Below, in pieces: positions 32,745-41,474 of a DNA stretch of 64,000 bases. This DNA is from Streptomyces sp. HUAS CB01 (lineage in GTDB: Bacteria; Actinomycetota; Actinomycetes; Streptomycetales; Streptomycetaceae): contig NZ_CP129137.1 in NCBI RefSeq assembly GCF_030406905.1, forward strand, positions 496,001 through 560,000, given 5' to 3'. Every line of letters starts with the position of its first letter. Within the stretch, counting starts at the first letter, position 1. The translations under genes and the position numbers were made by a program. Below the pieces are notes generated by a model. That model ran no database searches and was not told the origin of the DNA. It worked only from the letters and a program-made list of their open reading frames with translations.

Positions 32745-34458
32745 CCGGACCCCCGTCCCGGGGGGCGGGTGGCGCCGTGCCGTTCCCGGCCTCGCGGTGC
32801 TCGGGGCGTACCGGCGGGACTGGTTGCGCGGTGATCTGCTGGCCGGGTTCACCGTCGCCGCCTACCTCGTGCCGCAGGTCATGGCGTACGCGAGTGTCGC
32901 GGGGCTGCCGCCGGTCGCGGGGCTCTGGGCCATCCTCCCGGGAATCGCGCTGTACGCCCTGCTGGGTTCGTCACGGCTGCTGTCCGTCGGCCCCGAGTCG
33001 ACGACGGCGCTGATGACCGCGGCCGTCGTCGCGCCCCTCGCCGGGGGCGACCCCGTGCGGTACGCCGTGCTGGCCTCCGCCCTGGCCGTCGCCGTCGGCC
33101 TGATGTGCCTCGTGGCGTGGGCGGCCCGGCTCGGCTTCGTCGCCGATCTGCTGTCCCGGCCCGTGCTGGTCGGCTATCTCACCGGCGTGGCCCTGATCAT
33201 GATGGTCGATCAGCTGACCAAGCTGACGGGCGTACCGACGGAGGGCTCGGGCTTCTTCCCTCAACTGGTGTCCTTCCTGTCGCACCTGCCCGAGGCTCAT
33301 CCGGCGACTGTCGTGCTGAGCGCCGTCGCCCTGCTGCTGCTCTTCGCCGCGCTGCGTCTCCCCCGCGCCTTTCCCGGCCCGCTGCTGGTGGTCGCGCTCG
33401 GGACGGCCGCCGTGGCGGTGTTCGACCTGCAGACCCGCGGGATCGCCGTGGTCGGCGACATCCCCGCCGGTCTGCCGGGCTTCGCCCTGCCGGACCTCGC
33501 CGAGGTCCCCCGGCTGCTGCTGCCGGCCGTCGGGGTGCTGCTCGTCGGCTACACCGACTTCATTCTCACGGCACGCGCCTTCGTCACGGACGACGACGGG
33601 CCGCGCCTGGACTCCAACCAGGAACTGCTGGCCCTGGGTGCCGCGAACCTCGGTGCCGGGATGCTGCGGGGGTTCCCGGTGAGCAGCAGCGCCAGCCGGA
33701 CCGCGCTCGCCCAGTCGGCGGGGGCCCGCACCCAGGTGTACGGGCTCGTCGCCGGTGCCGCCGTGGTGGCGGTGCTGCTGTTCCTCAGTCCGCTGCTCCG
33801 CAGCACACCGACGGCCGTGCTGGGGGCGCTGGTGGTGTACGCGGCCGTCCGGATGATCGATCTGGCCGGGTACCGGCGCCTTGCGTCCTTCCGCCGCCGG
33901 GAGCTGCTGCTCGCGGTCGGCTGCCTCGTCGGGGTGCTCGTCCTGGACATCCTGTACGGAGTGCTGGTGGCCGTGGCCCTGTCGGTGGCCGAGCTGCTGA
34001 GCCGGGTGGCGCGTCCGCACGACGCCGTCCAGGGCCTGGTTCCGGGGGTGGCGGGGATGCACGACGTGGACGACTACCCCGAGGCGCGGGTCGTCCCCGG
34101 GCTGCTCGTCTACCGCTACGACTCACCGCTGTTCTTCGCCAACGCGGAGGACTTCCGCCGGCGCGCCCTGGCCGCCGTGGAGGAACAGGAGATCCCTGTG
34201 CGGTGGTTCGTGCTCAACACCGAGGCGAACGTGGAGGTCGACATCACCGCGCTCGACTCCGTCGACGCCTTGCGGGAGGAACTGACCGGCCGCGGCATCG
34301 TCTTCGCCCTGGCACGCGTCAAGCAGGACCTGCGCGCGGAACTGGACGCCTACGGCCTGACCGCATCCGTCGGCGAGGACCGGATCTTCCCCACGCTGCC
34401 GACCGCGGTGGAGGCGTACCGCTCCTGGGTGCGTGACCCGGGGAACTCGGAGCAGTAG
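32737..34458 (+). CDS. SulP family anion transporter with STAS domain
   Basis: A 573-residue inner-membrane transporter of sulfate or bicarbonate type. The N-terminus GDLLAGFTVAAYLVPQVMAY is the SulP signature, followed by roughly ten to twelve hydrophobic segments. FPVSSSASRTALAQSAGART is the conserved second motif. A cytoplasmic STAS domain occupies about 435-565 (GLLVYRYDSPLFFANAEDFR, LNTEANVEVDITALDSVDAL). The mycobacterial homologue Rv1739c belongs to the DosR regulon, which fits this neighbourhood. The substrate cannot be read from sequence. Confidence 0.92.
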   Translation: MADRTPVPGGGWRRAVPGLAVLGAYRRDWLRGDLLAGFTVAAYLVPQVMAYASVAGLPPVAGLWAILPGIALYALLGSSRLLSVGPESTTALMTAAVVAPLAGGDPVRYAVLASALAVAVGLMCLVAWAARLGFVADLLSRPVLVGYLTGVALIMMVDQLTKLTGVPTEGSGFFPQLVSFLSHLPEAHPATVVLSAVALLLLFAALRLPRAFPGPLLVVALGTAAVAVFDLQTRGIAVVGDIPAGLPGFALPDLAEVPRLLLPAVGVLLVGYTDFILTARAFVTDDDGPRLDSNQELLALGAANLGAGMLRGFPVSSSASRTALAQSAGARTQVYGLVAGAAVVAVLLFLSPLLRSTPTAVLGALVVYAAVRMIDLAGYRRLASFRRRELLLAVGCLVGVLVLDILYGVLVAVALSVAELLSRVARPHDAVQGLVPGVAGMHDVDDYPEARVVPGLLVYRYDSPLFFANAEDFRRRALAAVEEQEIPVRWFVLNTEANVEVDITALDSVDALREELTGRGIVFALARVKQDLRAELDAYGLTASVGEDRIFPTLPTAVEAYRSWVRDPGNSEQ

Positions 34459-34767
34459 ACGGGGGCGGGAAGCGGCACACGGCGTGGCTCAAGCACTGCC
34501 GACTCTCAGCAAAGCGGCGAAACCCTCTGCAAATAGCCGATTGCACCCTCAGGGCCGTCGATCATGTTGCGCATGCCAGCTTCCAGTTCCACCTCCGGCA
34601 CCCGACCGTCGTCACGTGCGGACCGGCGTCACCGCTCGCCGTTCCGTCTCGCCGTGGTCGCATCGCGGACGAGATCCGGAGAACACGACGGCGCAACCGC
34701 CCCCCTCCGGCGCACCGGCCGCGCCGGGGAGCCTGCCGGGTGTCCGACCGGCGGCAGCTACCCGGCC
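34459..34767. other. Intergenic region before the metallopeptidase lipoprotein
   Basis: Part of this 309-base stretch is lower in GC (AGCAAAGCGGCGAAACCC and GCAAATAGCCGATTGCACC near 34505-34545) and probably holds the promoter for the next gene. An in-frame ATG at 34564 would extend that protein by 68 residues of low-complexity sequence, so the real start may lie anywhere up to there. No separate gene is supported. Confidence 0.4.
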
Positions 34768-35697
34768 GTGTCCCGGACGGTCGTCGCGGGCGCGCTGCTC
34801 GTCGCCGGCTTCGCCGTAGCCTCGTGCGGCGGCGACGGCGCCAAGTCCGACGCGAGCGGCAAGGTCACGATCGTCTACGAGGACGGCGCGATCAAGCCGA
34901 AGGACCGGCACGCCGTGACGGTGGTCCGGGAGTCCCGCGTGCTCGAGGAGGTCGCCGACTGGGTCAACGAGTCGCTCGCCCTCCCCCACGACATGGTCGT
35001 GAAAGTCACCGACAGGGTCCCCCCGGGGGTCACGGACGCGGTCACCCAGCCCGACGGCAGGACCGTCTACGTACCGCCCGCCTTTCTGACCCGGATCGAA
35101 GGGGTTTTCGGCGAGGTGGTGAAGACCGTCGAGCGCCCCGCCGTGATCCCCGGCACCGAATGGAACGCCGACGACCTGACCGCACTGTCGACCCAGTTCG
35201 TCTTGGGCCACGAGATGGGCCACGCCCTGCAGCGCCAGCTGCTGCTCCCGAACCTCGGCCTCGAGGAGGACGCCGCTGACGGCTTCGCGTCCTTCCACAC
35301 CGTCAACGAGGTCGGTCCGGGGCCGTCGTTGGCCACCGCCGTTCTTTTCGACGAGCTCGCCCGCGAGGAAGGGGAACTGACGCTGGAGGGGCTTTCGAGC
35401 GATCACCCCGTCACCCAGCAGCGCGTCTTCAACTTCCTCTGCTACCTCGAGGGGAGCGACCCGAAGAAGTTCGACGCACCCCTGGTCGGCGCGGGATACC
35501 TCCCGAAGTCCCGCGCCCCCCTGTGCCCCCAGGCCTGGGCAATGCTGGACCACGGCTGGTGGACCCAGCTCCAACCGCATTTCAGCGAGGGGTTCAGGGA
35601 AGAGGGAGACCGTGCGCAGCAGAGGTCACGCGACCGCCTGATCGCGGAGACGGAGGCGCTCGCGAAGAAGCTCGACGAGATCCGCAGCGGGCAGTGA
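34768..35697 (+). CDS. Lipoprotein zinc metallopeptidase, DUF4344 type
   Basis: A protein of about 309 residues. From the GTG at 34768 it has a compact lipoprotein leader: S-R-T, a hydrophobic run AGALLVAGFAVA, then the lipobox ASC, giving Cys20. The catalytic motif is VLGHEMGHALQRQLLLP (HExxH) with a downstream EEDAADGFASFH that can supply the third ligand. This pattern fits the DUF4344 putative metallopeptidases. GSRAPLCPQAW-type C-terminal residues follow. It would be anchored to the outer face of the membrane. The start is uncertain, since no strong ribosome site precedes it and an ATG at 34564 is in frame. It may be a housekeeping factor for secreted proteins. Confidence 0.75.
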   Translation: MSRTVVAGALLVAGFAVASCGGDGAKSDASGKVTIVYEDGAIKPKDRHAVTVVRESRVLEEVADWVNESLALPHDMVVKVTDRVPPGVTDAVTQPDGRTVYVPPAFLTRIEGVFGEVVKTVERPAVIPGTEWNADDLTALSTQFVLGHEMGHALQRQLLLPNLGLEEDAADGFASFHTVNEVGPGPSLATAVLFDELAREEGELTLEGLSSDHPVTQQRVFNFLCYLEGSDPKKFDAPLVGAGYLPKSRAPLCPQAWAMLDHGWWTQLQPHFSEGFREEGDRAQQRSRDRLIAETEALAKKLDEIRSGQ

Positions 35698-36530
35698 GCG
35701 CCGGGGCCATCGGCTCCCGTCACCGCCGGGCACGGTCTCGCGGCTGACCACGACGGCCGCCGCCACGGGTGGTCCCGGCGACGGCGGTCGGCCCTTCGGA
35801 CCGGCCGCCGTCTCCGCCGCGGGGTTGCGACGCGGATTGGTAGTTGACATCAGGCGACTGGCTTCAGCAGTCGGGGGGCCGGAGCCGGAGAGATGGTGCA
35901 CTCTGGTACAGCGCACGTCACGTGGAGCGTCGCAACAGCAACGACAGCTCTGCGGCGACGGACTTCCCATCCGCTTTCTTGCTGATGACCCGTGCGGTGT
36001 TGCACAAGACGGCCACGTCACAGAGCCGGAGCACATTGTTGGTCTCAGGGGGTTGACCGGCCTGCTGTAGGCCGGCCATACCCACCCGGACCGATCGGGT
36101 TCCTGCCAGGCGACGGCGGTGGGGTACTCCTCGGCCTCGTCCTGGCGCTGGAGGCCCATGGCAACGGGGCACGGGTCCGTATCGCCGAGCGGCGGCCTGA
36201 TCCCTTCCGGCCCTCGCACGCCCCCGCTCGACCCTCGTCCAGCAGTTGGTGCGCCCAGTCGCGTGGGACGTCGTCGCCGGTGCAGTCGAAGTATCCGACG
36301 TAGAGCAGGACCGCGGGGCGCGGATCGCGGGCGGTGCGCGCCCGAACGATGAACATGCGGCTCAGGTGCGGTGCGGAACTGTGACGGGGGCCAGTGGCCC
36401 TCGAGCCCCGTGATCAGACGCGGGCGGCGTACAGGACCAGACGTCGCCACTCCTCTGTCCTGGTACAGGAGGCCGGTTCTTTGTGGCGGGGCCAACTAAG
36501 TGTGGATGTGCCAGCAGTTGCCTTGGCCAG
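35698..36530. other. Gene-poor region of lower coding quality
   Basis: About 830 bases without an intact gene between the metallopeptidase and the acetate-kinase gene. GC falls in 35830-36040 (GGATTGGTAGTTGACATCAGG). The minus strand holds pieces of plausible protein in three frames, listed separately as a decayed gene. A GGGCC-AGT-GGCCC palindrome lies at 36388-36400. Confidence 0.5.
35920..36356 (-). pseudogene. Remnant of an unidentified gene in three frames
   Basis: Reading the minus strand, one frame starts MFIVRARTARDPRPAVLL and continues YVGYFDCTGDDVPRDWAHQL (near 36356-36240). A second gives VAMGLQRQDEAEEYPTAVAW then QEPDRSGWVWPAY (near 36180-36080). A third gives NNVLRLCDVAVLCNTARVIS and KKADGKSVAAELSLLLRRST (near 36040-35920). 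Each piece looks like real protein and none is an arginine-rich shadow, so a single gene broken by two or more frameshifts is likely. I cannot name the family. Confidence 0.4.
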
Positions 36531-37673
36531 TCACATACCGAGAACCCGTCGGGTCTCGACGGCGATCTGCTGTGTCTCGCCGGTCGCGACCACGAGGACC
36601 GGGACACCGCTCACCGCCTGATCGATGCGTCGGAGGCCTTCCCGCATCAAATCTTCCAGTTCGGGGACGAGCAGCCCGCCTCGTACACCGATGACAGTCA
36701 GGGCCGAGCAGATCTCCTCGCGTACCTCGGGTTGGTCTTCGCCGATCTCCCCGGTGAAGACCAGCGCGTCCAGCCGGTCCAGCGAGGCGGCCATCGAGGC
36801 GATGCCCCTGCGGCAGCTGAGTGTGAACGTCTCCAGCGCCAACGCGGCCGCGGCATCACCCTCCGCGCGGGCGCGCACCAGGTCCCGAGTGTCTGCCGAG
36901 GTACCGGAGAGGCCGAGCAGACCTGAATGCCGGTGGAGTGCGTCATCCAATTCGTCCGTGCTCAGACCGTGCCGCCGCTGCAGCCACAGCAGCGCGCCGG
37001 GGTCGAGGCTGCCGCTGCGCCGGCTCATCACCAGGCCTTCCAGCGGAGTGAGGCCCATGGTGGTGTCCACGCTGCGTCCGTTCCGGACGGCGCAGGCCGA
37101 GCAGCCGCCGCCCAAGTGCACGAGTACGACCTGGAGGTTGTCGACGGGTCGGCCCAGGGCCTGCGCCGTCCTCTGCAGTGCCCACGAGTAGGAAAGCCCG
37201 TGGAAGCCGTACCGGCGCAGCCCGTATTCGGCTCGCCACCGCTCCGGCACGGCGTACGTGCGCGCCTGTGCCGGCAGATCCTTGTGAAAGACAGTGTCGA
37301 AGCAGGCGACGTGAGGAACGTCGGGCAGGAGTTCTCGTGCGGCATCGACCACAGGCAGGGCAGGGGTCACGTGCAACGGCGCGAGATCGGCGACGTCCGC
37401 CAGCAGAGCCCGTACGCGTGCGTCGATCAGCGTATGGCCAGTCAGGTGCGGGCCGCTGTGGACGATGCGGTGACCAACCGCCGCAGGAGCGGGCACCTCG
37501 CTGAGGAAGTTCCGCAGTTCCGCCACCGCAGCAGGTCCCGGGGGCTCCGAGGCGTCTCGATCCGCCACCCGTTCGCCGTCCGCCGCGAACAGAGCGACGT
37601 GAAGGCTCGAAGAGCCGGCGGCAAGGACCAGTACGTGACCATTACGGCTCTCGTGGGAGCGGTCAGCACTCAT
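36531..37673 (-). CDS. ackA: Acetate kinase-like protein
   Basis: A 380-residue protein of the acetate kinase family, which interconverts acetyl phosphate plus ADP and acetate plus ATP. The catalytic residues align: Arg in VGHRIVHSG, Asp in CFDTVFHKDLP, His in RRYGFHGLSYS, Arg in SRRSGSLDPG, and Glu in VATGETQQIA. Deviations are Ala for the conserved Asn in VLVLAAGSSSLHV, Gly for Asn in LVHLGGGCSA, and Tyr for the second His in HGLSY. It is shorter than the usual 400. TGGAGGTG precedes the ATG at 37673. Its start overlaps a 130-residue upstream frame. In anoxia such an enzyme would make ATP with phosphoketolase, which is not in this window. Confidence 0.85.
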   Translation of the reverse strand: MSADRSHESRNGHVLVLAAGSSSLHVALFAADGERVADRDASEPPGPAAVAELRNFLSEVPAPAAVGHRIVHSGPHLTGHTLIDARVRALLADVADLAPLHVTPALPVVDAARELLPDVPHVACFDTVFHKDLPAQARTYAVPERWRAEYGLRRYGFHGLSYSWALQRTAQALGRPVDNLQVVLVHLGGGCSACAVRNGRSVDTTMGLTPLEGLVMSRRSGSLDPGALLWLQRRHGLSTDELDDALHRHSGLLGLSGTSADTRDLVRARAEGDAAAALALETFTLSCRRGIASMAASLDRLDALVFTGEIGEDQPEVREEICSALTVIGVRGGLLVPELEDLMREGLRRIDQAVSGVPVLVVATGETQQIAVETRRVLGM

Positions 37674-38055
37674 CCCACACCTCCAGTGCACTCGCGTCCT
37701 CCGGCACGGTGCGCCCGCCACGGAGTGCGACCCTGTGCTCAGGGTCGGCCTCGATGCGGAGCGGGTTGTGCTCTACCCGACTCGGCAGGTCGGTGAGGAA
37801 GACGCCGATGTCCCCGTCGCCGTCCTCCCGGCGGGTGCCGACGTTTCGGCCACGTCGGACACGGCGACCTGCTCGTTGGCTGCCAGAGGCGCTGTCGGCG
37901 CCCGCATCCGGGCGGGTAGCACTGGCGGTGGGGCGGCGCGGTTCCTCCCGCAGGCCGGAGGCGAGGTCCCGGGCCGTCTCGGAGGGCAGACCCCGGGTCG
38001 GCGCCAGGACGGGCCGCAGGTTCCTGCCGTTCGTGTCCGCGTCGGGCTGCCTCAT
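37663..38055 (-). CDS. Hypothetical protein overlapping the ackA start
   Basis: A 130-residue frame from the ATG at 38055, ending 11 bases inside ackA. The first two thirds are arginine/alanine-rich and could be non-coding. The last third (REDGDGDIGVFLTDLPSRVE, then HNPLRIEADPEHRVALRGG and VPEDASALEVWDEC) has balanced protein-like composition. AGGACAAGGGTT precedes the ATG. It may be a real partner of ackA or the surviving C-terminus of a decayed gene. I do not recognise the family. Confidence 0.4.
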   Translation of the reverse strand: MRQPDADTNGRNLRPVLAPTRGLPSETARDLASGLREEPRRPTASATRPDAGADSASGSQRAGRRVRRGRNVGTRREDGDGDIGVFLTDLPSRVEHNPLRIEADPEHRVALRGGRTVPEDASALEVWDEC

Positions 38056-38191
38056 AACCCTTGTCCTGCCGCCTGGTAGGCCTCGGTGATGCCGCGCCTT
38101 GCCGCTTCCTCCAGGCTGCCACCACAGGGAGGGATCCGCTCGTTCCCCCGTTCGGCAGCACGCCGCGCCTGCGAGCCGGGGCGCACCTAGC

Positions 38192-38728
38192 ATGCTGACT
38201 GTGCGACCCATTCCCCCGAAGATCGAGGGCGGCCGGCTGCAGGGCCTCCTGCAGCTCATCGAGGACGGCATCCACCTCGTCGTCGCGGCGCTCCTCGTAC
38301 TGCTCGCGGGGCTCCTGACGGTCGGGGTCGTCCACGACGTCATCAGGTCGATCCAGGGGCCGTACCGGGAGGAGACGGTCGTTCTCTCCGCCCTCGACAA
38401 CGGCCTTGTGCTGTTCATCGTCGCCGAGCTGCTCCACACCGTCCGCCTGACCATCAGGAACCAGACCCTCGACGCGGAGCCGTTCCTCGTCGTCGGGCTG
38501 ATTGCCGGCATCCGCAAGGTGCTCATCGTGACCGCCGAGGCGGAGAAGTCCTTCCGTTGGAACGTCGAGGGGATCGAACTGCTCGTCCTGGCGGGTCTGA
38601 TCCTCGTGATGGCGGCAGCGGTGTACGTGTGGCGGCGCTCGACGCGGCCGGCAGACTACTTCCCGCTCCAAGAGGCGCGGCGTTCCCCGTCACCGCCGCC
38701 GTCACCCACCCCGGTGCGCGGGGCCTGA
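38192..38728 (+). CDS. PsiE-like small membrane protein
   Basis: A 178-residue protein with four predicted membrane helices: VVAALLVLLAGLLTVGVVH, VVLSALDNGLVLFIVAELL, EPFLVVGLIAGIRKVLIVTA and ELLVLAGLILVMAAAVYVW. LLHTVRLTIRNQTLDAEPFL between helices 2 and 3 is characteristic of the phosphate-starvation-inducible PsiE family. The ATG at 38192 has no ribosome site and may be leaderless; a longer in-frame start at 38099 exists. Its function is unknown. The C-terminal tail is proline-rich. Confidence 0.75.
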   Translation: MLTVRPIPPKIEGGRLQGLLQLIEDGIHLVVAALLVLLAGLLTVGVVHDVIRSIQGPYREETVVLSALDNGLVLFIVAELLHTVRLTIRNQTLDAEPFLVVGLIAGIRKVLIVTAEAEKSFRWNVEGIELLVLAGLILVMAAAVYVWRRSTRPADYFPLQEARRSPSPPPSPTPVRGA

Positions 38729-38731
38729 TCC

Positions 38732-39430
38732 TCACCTTCCGCAGCCACGGCCGCCCGCACCCGCTGCTCCTCGTGAGCAGAGCCGACGCCCCGCTCCAGG
38801 AGTGCGGCTCAGGGGCATCGCGAGGTCCTCCAGGGCCCGCTTCTGCAGTTCCGTCCCGCGCCGCAGCACCGGGCTCCGGACCCCGGCGGCGACGCCTTCC
38901 CCGTTGTCGGGCGTACCGGGGAGCGGGCGCCCGCGGGCCTGCCGGCGCGGGCGTCTTCCCGCGCGTCGCCGCTCCCTGGCGATCCCCCTGACGCCTGGCC
39001 GAGCACGGCGGCCCCGTCGACCGACTCCCGCCCGCGGTCCCGCCCGGGTCCCCGGGCGCCGACGTCCGGTCGGCGAGCACGGCGACGACCGGACGAATGC
39101 GCTCGGCGAGGGCTCGAGGGCCATGGAGGGCCGGGGGCGGGTGCGTGCCTGTGATGGCGTCACGGCGGCAGCGTCCCGGGCCGTCATCAACGGCTCCGGG
39201 CCGAACGGAGCGGTCAGGTCGTGCCGCAGCCCGACGAGCGTACTCCGCCACACCGGCCAGGGCGTCGGCGAGCGCGTCACGCTGGGCTCCCGACGGCGGA
39301 TCGGAAACAGCAAGATCAGCACGGCCTCCGCCCGGTTGATCACGTCCATGGGGCCGTCGGTGCTGCGCCGGGCGCCGGTGGGGAGGACGACCGTGTGGTG
39401 GGCCGGGTGGGCCGGGCCGCCCAGGGGGTC
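38732..39430 (-). pseudogene. Remnant of a FUSC/aromatic-acid-exporter-like membrane protein
   Basis: The minus strand between the PsiE-like and reductase genes holds an interrupted coding sequence. One frame gives PMDVINRAEAVLILLFPIRRRE. The next frame gives RDALADALAGVAEYARRAAA. The first frame returns with PEPLMTARDAAAVTPSQART, and the second again with ALHGPRALAERIRPVVAVLA. These pieces in this order resemble the cytoplasmic C-terminal part of Streptomyces FUSC-type exporters. At least three frame changes and loss of the N-terminal membrane half mark it as a pseudogene. Confidence 0.5.
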
Positions 39431-39432
39431 CG

Positions 39433-41190
39433 TCAGAGGGAGAGGCGTTGCCTGGACTCGGACTCGCCCGCCACCACCCGACGCCCCTCGGGGCCCGCGG
39501 TGCGGACCAGGTTGCCCGTCTGCTCCCGGTGCTCGTGCACGAGGTGGATCGCCATGGCACCCTCACCGGCCGCCGAGGCCACCCGTTTGACCGAGCCGCT
39601 CCTGACGTCGCCGGCGGCGAAGACTCCGGGAAGGGTGGTCTCCAGCGGCAGCGGACCACGGCCGAGCGAGACCCACCGGGTCGCGTCGGCCGCCGCCTGG
39701 GCGTCGGCGCCGGTGAGGACGAAGCCCTTCTCGTCCAGGGCCAGCACGCCCCTGAGCCATTCCGTGCGCGGCCGGGCCCCGATGAACACGAAGAGCGCTG
39801 TGGCCGGCAGCTCCCGGCGCTCGCCGGTTGCGTTGTCCTCAACCGTCAGCGCCTCCAGCTTCTCCTCCCCGGAGACGCCCCGGACCTCGGTGTGGAGCAG
39901 CACCTCGATCTTCGGGTGCCGTTCCACCTGGTCCACCAGGTAGCGCGACATGTCCGCGTTGAGGTCACCGCCCCGGACAAGGAGGTGGACCCTGGACGCG
40001 TGGTTCGCGAGGAACAGCGCCGCCTGTCCGGCGGAGTTCCCGCCGCCGACCACGGCGACCGGCTCCGACTGGCAGAGACTGGCCTCGTGGATCGTCGCCG
40101 CGTAGTAGACGCTGGTGCCCTCCAAGCGGTCGATGCCGGGCACCTCGAGCCTGCGGTACCACACGCCCGAGGCGAGCACCACGGCGCCGGCCCGGGTCTG
40201 GGACCCGTCTGTGAAGGTGACGACGTACTCGTCGTCCTGCGGGGTGAGCCCGCTGACCTGGGCCGGCACCATGAGGCGGGCACCGAACTTGTGGGCCTGG
40301 AGTACCGCGCGTTCGATGAGCTCGCCCCCGGAGATGCCCGACGGGAAGCCAAGGTAGTTCTCGATGCGAGACGAGGTACCGGCCTGGCCTCCGGTGGCCA
40401 CGGCGTCTACTGTGACCGTCTTGAGGCCGTCGGAGGCACCGTACACGGCGGCGGCGAGTCCCGCGGGTCCCGCACCGATCACCATCACGTCGCACCGCCC
40501 GGCCTCCGGCGAGGGGGCGGGCAGCCCGATGAGCCGGGCGAGTTCGGCGTTGCTCGGATTGCGCAGCACACGCTCGCCCTTCCAGATGACGACTGGAGTC
40601 TCCTCGGGACGGATGGAGAACCGACGCAGCAGCGCCTCCGCCTCCCGGTCCTTCTCCAGGTCCACCCAGCGGTGGGGCAGCCGGTTGCGGGCGGCGAACT
40701 CACGCAGCCGCAGCGTGTCCGGTGAATAGCACGACCCCAGGATCCGGAAGCCGGCCCCCAGGCCGATGAGCAGATACCGGCGGCACAGGTAGGCGCGGAG
40801 GATCAGGTCGCCGAGGACGTGATCGCGGTCGACCAGGGCGCGCTGCCGGTCCACCGGTACGGCCAGTATTTCGCCCGCCTCGCGTACCACGGCGGTGTCG
40901 AACGCCGCCTGGCCCTCCAGCAGCCCGAGTTCACCCAGGAACCTGCCGGGTCCGTGCACCGCCACCGTGCGCTCGTCGGGCCCGCCGTGGTCGTGGAGGA
41001 TCTCGACGGTTCCGCTGAGGATCGCGAGGAACTCCCGGAACGGCTCGCCCTCGCGGTACAGCACCTCGCCATCGGCGGTCCTGCGGCGCTCACCGTGCGC
41101 GGTCAGGTCCTCGAGCTGCTCCGGTGTCAGGCGCGGGAAAGCCCCGTGCCGGTCCGGTGTCTCACTCTGTTTGTGCTCGGCCGTGCTCAT
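39433..41190 (-). CDS. Fusion of cyclic-nucleotide-binding domain, thioredoxin-like domain and thioredoxin-reductase-like flavoprotein
   Basis: A 585-residue three-part protein. Residues about 20-135 form a cNMP-binding (CRP-type) beta-roll with GRFLGELGLLEGQAAFDTAV, where the phosphate-binding Arg of cAMP receptors is absent. Residues 140-222 are thioredoxin/glutaredoxin-like with one Cys (GSCYSPDTLRLREF, Cys154) and TPVVIWKGERVLRNPS. Residues 233-560 are a thioredoxin-reductase fold with FAD motif GAGPAG (239-244) and NAD(P) motif VVGGGNSAGQAA. The redox-active CxxC of real thioredoxin reductases is missing (YYAATIHEASLCQ). The start overlaps the UBP zinc-finger gene stop as TGATG. It is probably a ligand-gated redox enzyme or sensor. 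Confidence 0.9.
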   Translation of the reverse strand: MSTAEHKQSETPDRHGAFPRLTPEQLEDLTAHGERRRTADGEVLYREGEPFREFLAILSGTVEILHDHGGPDERTVAVHGPGRFLGELGLLEGQAAFDTAVVREAGEILAVPVDRQRALVDRDHVLGDLILRAYLCRRYLLIGLGAGFRILGSCYSPDTLRLREFAARNRLPHRWVDLEKDREAEALLRRFSIRPEETPVVIWKGERVLRNPSNAELARLIGLPAPSPEAGRCDVMVIGAGPAGLAAAVYGASDGLKTVTVDAVATGGQAGTSSRIENYLGFPSGISGGELIERAVLQAHKFGARLMVPAQVSGLTPQDDEYVVTFTDGSQTRAGAVVLASGVWYRRLEVPGIDRLEGTSVYYAATIHEASLCQSEPVAVVGGGNSAGQAALFLANHASRVHLLVRGGDLNADMSRYLVDQVERHPKIEVLLHTEVRGVSGEEKLEALTVEDNATGERRELPATALFVFIGARPRTEWLRGVLALDEKGFVLTGADAQAAADATRWVSLGRGPLPLETTLPGVFAAGDVRSGSVKRVASAAGEGAMAIHLVHEHREQTGNLVRTAGPEGRRVVAGESESRQRLSL

Positions 41191-41453
41191 CAGACCAGGG
41201 CCTCGTGGACGTAGCACCAGCGCCAGTCCTCTCCCGGCTGGAAGGACCGCACGATTGGGTGACCGTCGCTGCCCGCGTGCCGCCTGGCGTGCTTGAGGGG
41301 CGAGGAGTCGCAGCAGCCGACGTGCCCGCAGGTGAGGCAGAGTCGCAGGTGCACCCATGGGGAATGCTCCATGAGGCACTCCTCGCAGCCCTCCGGGGTA
41401 CGCGGCGTCACCGGGCGCACCATCGCGAGGTGCGGGTCGGGAATCGTGGCCAT
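41190..41453 (-). CDS. UBP-type zinc finger protein
   Basis: An 87-residue protein made almost entirely of a UBP-type (ZnF-UBP) zinc finger. Probable ligands are Cys23, Cys26, Cys39, Cys42, Cys47 or Cys48, His55, His59 and His65, within [19 protein letters not shown] and [20 protein letters not shown]. In eukaryotes this fold binds the C-terminal Gly-Gly of ubiquitin; bacteria lack ubiquitin, so the partner is unknown. AAGGAGAACCCCT precedes the ATG at 41453. Its stop overlaps the start of the cNMP/FAD-reductase gene, so the two are translationally coupled and probably act together. Confidence 0.9.
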   Translation of the reverse strand: MATIPDPHLAMVRPVTPRTPEGCEECLMEHSPWVHLRLCLTCGHVGCCDSSPLKHARRHAGSDGHPIVRSFQPGEDWRWCYVHEALV

Positions 41454-41474
41454 GAGGGGTTCTCCTTCCGTGGG

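Noticed and set aside
36388..36400. GGGCC-AGT-GGCCC as a dormancy-regulator box
   Set aside because: It lies downstream of ackA and not before any gene start, and its 3-base spacer differs from the other sites; chance is likely in GC-rich DNA.
39433..41190. Calling the flavoprotein a thioredoxin reductase
   Set aside because: The CxxC active site is absent at the expected place, so the enzyme cannot use the standard dithiol mechanism despite overall similarity.
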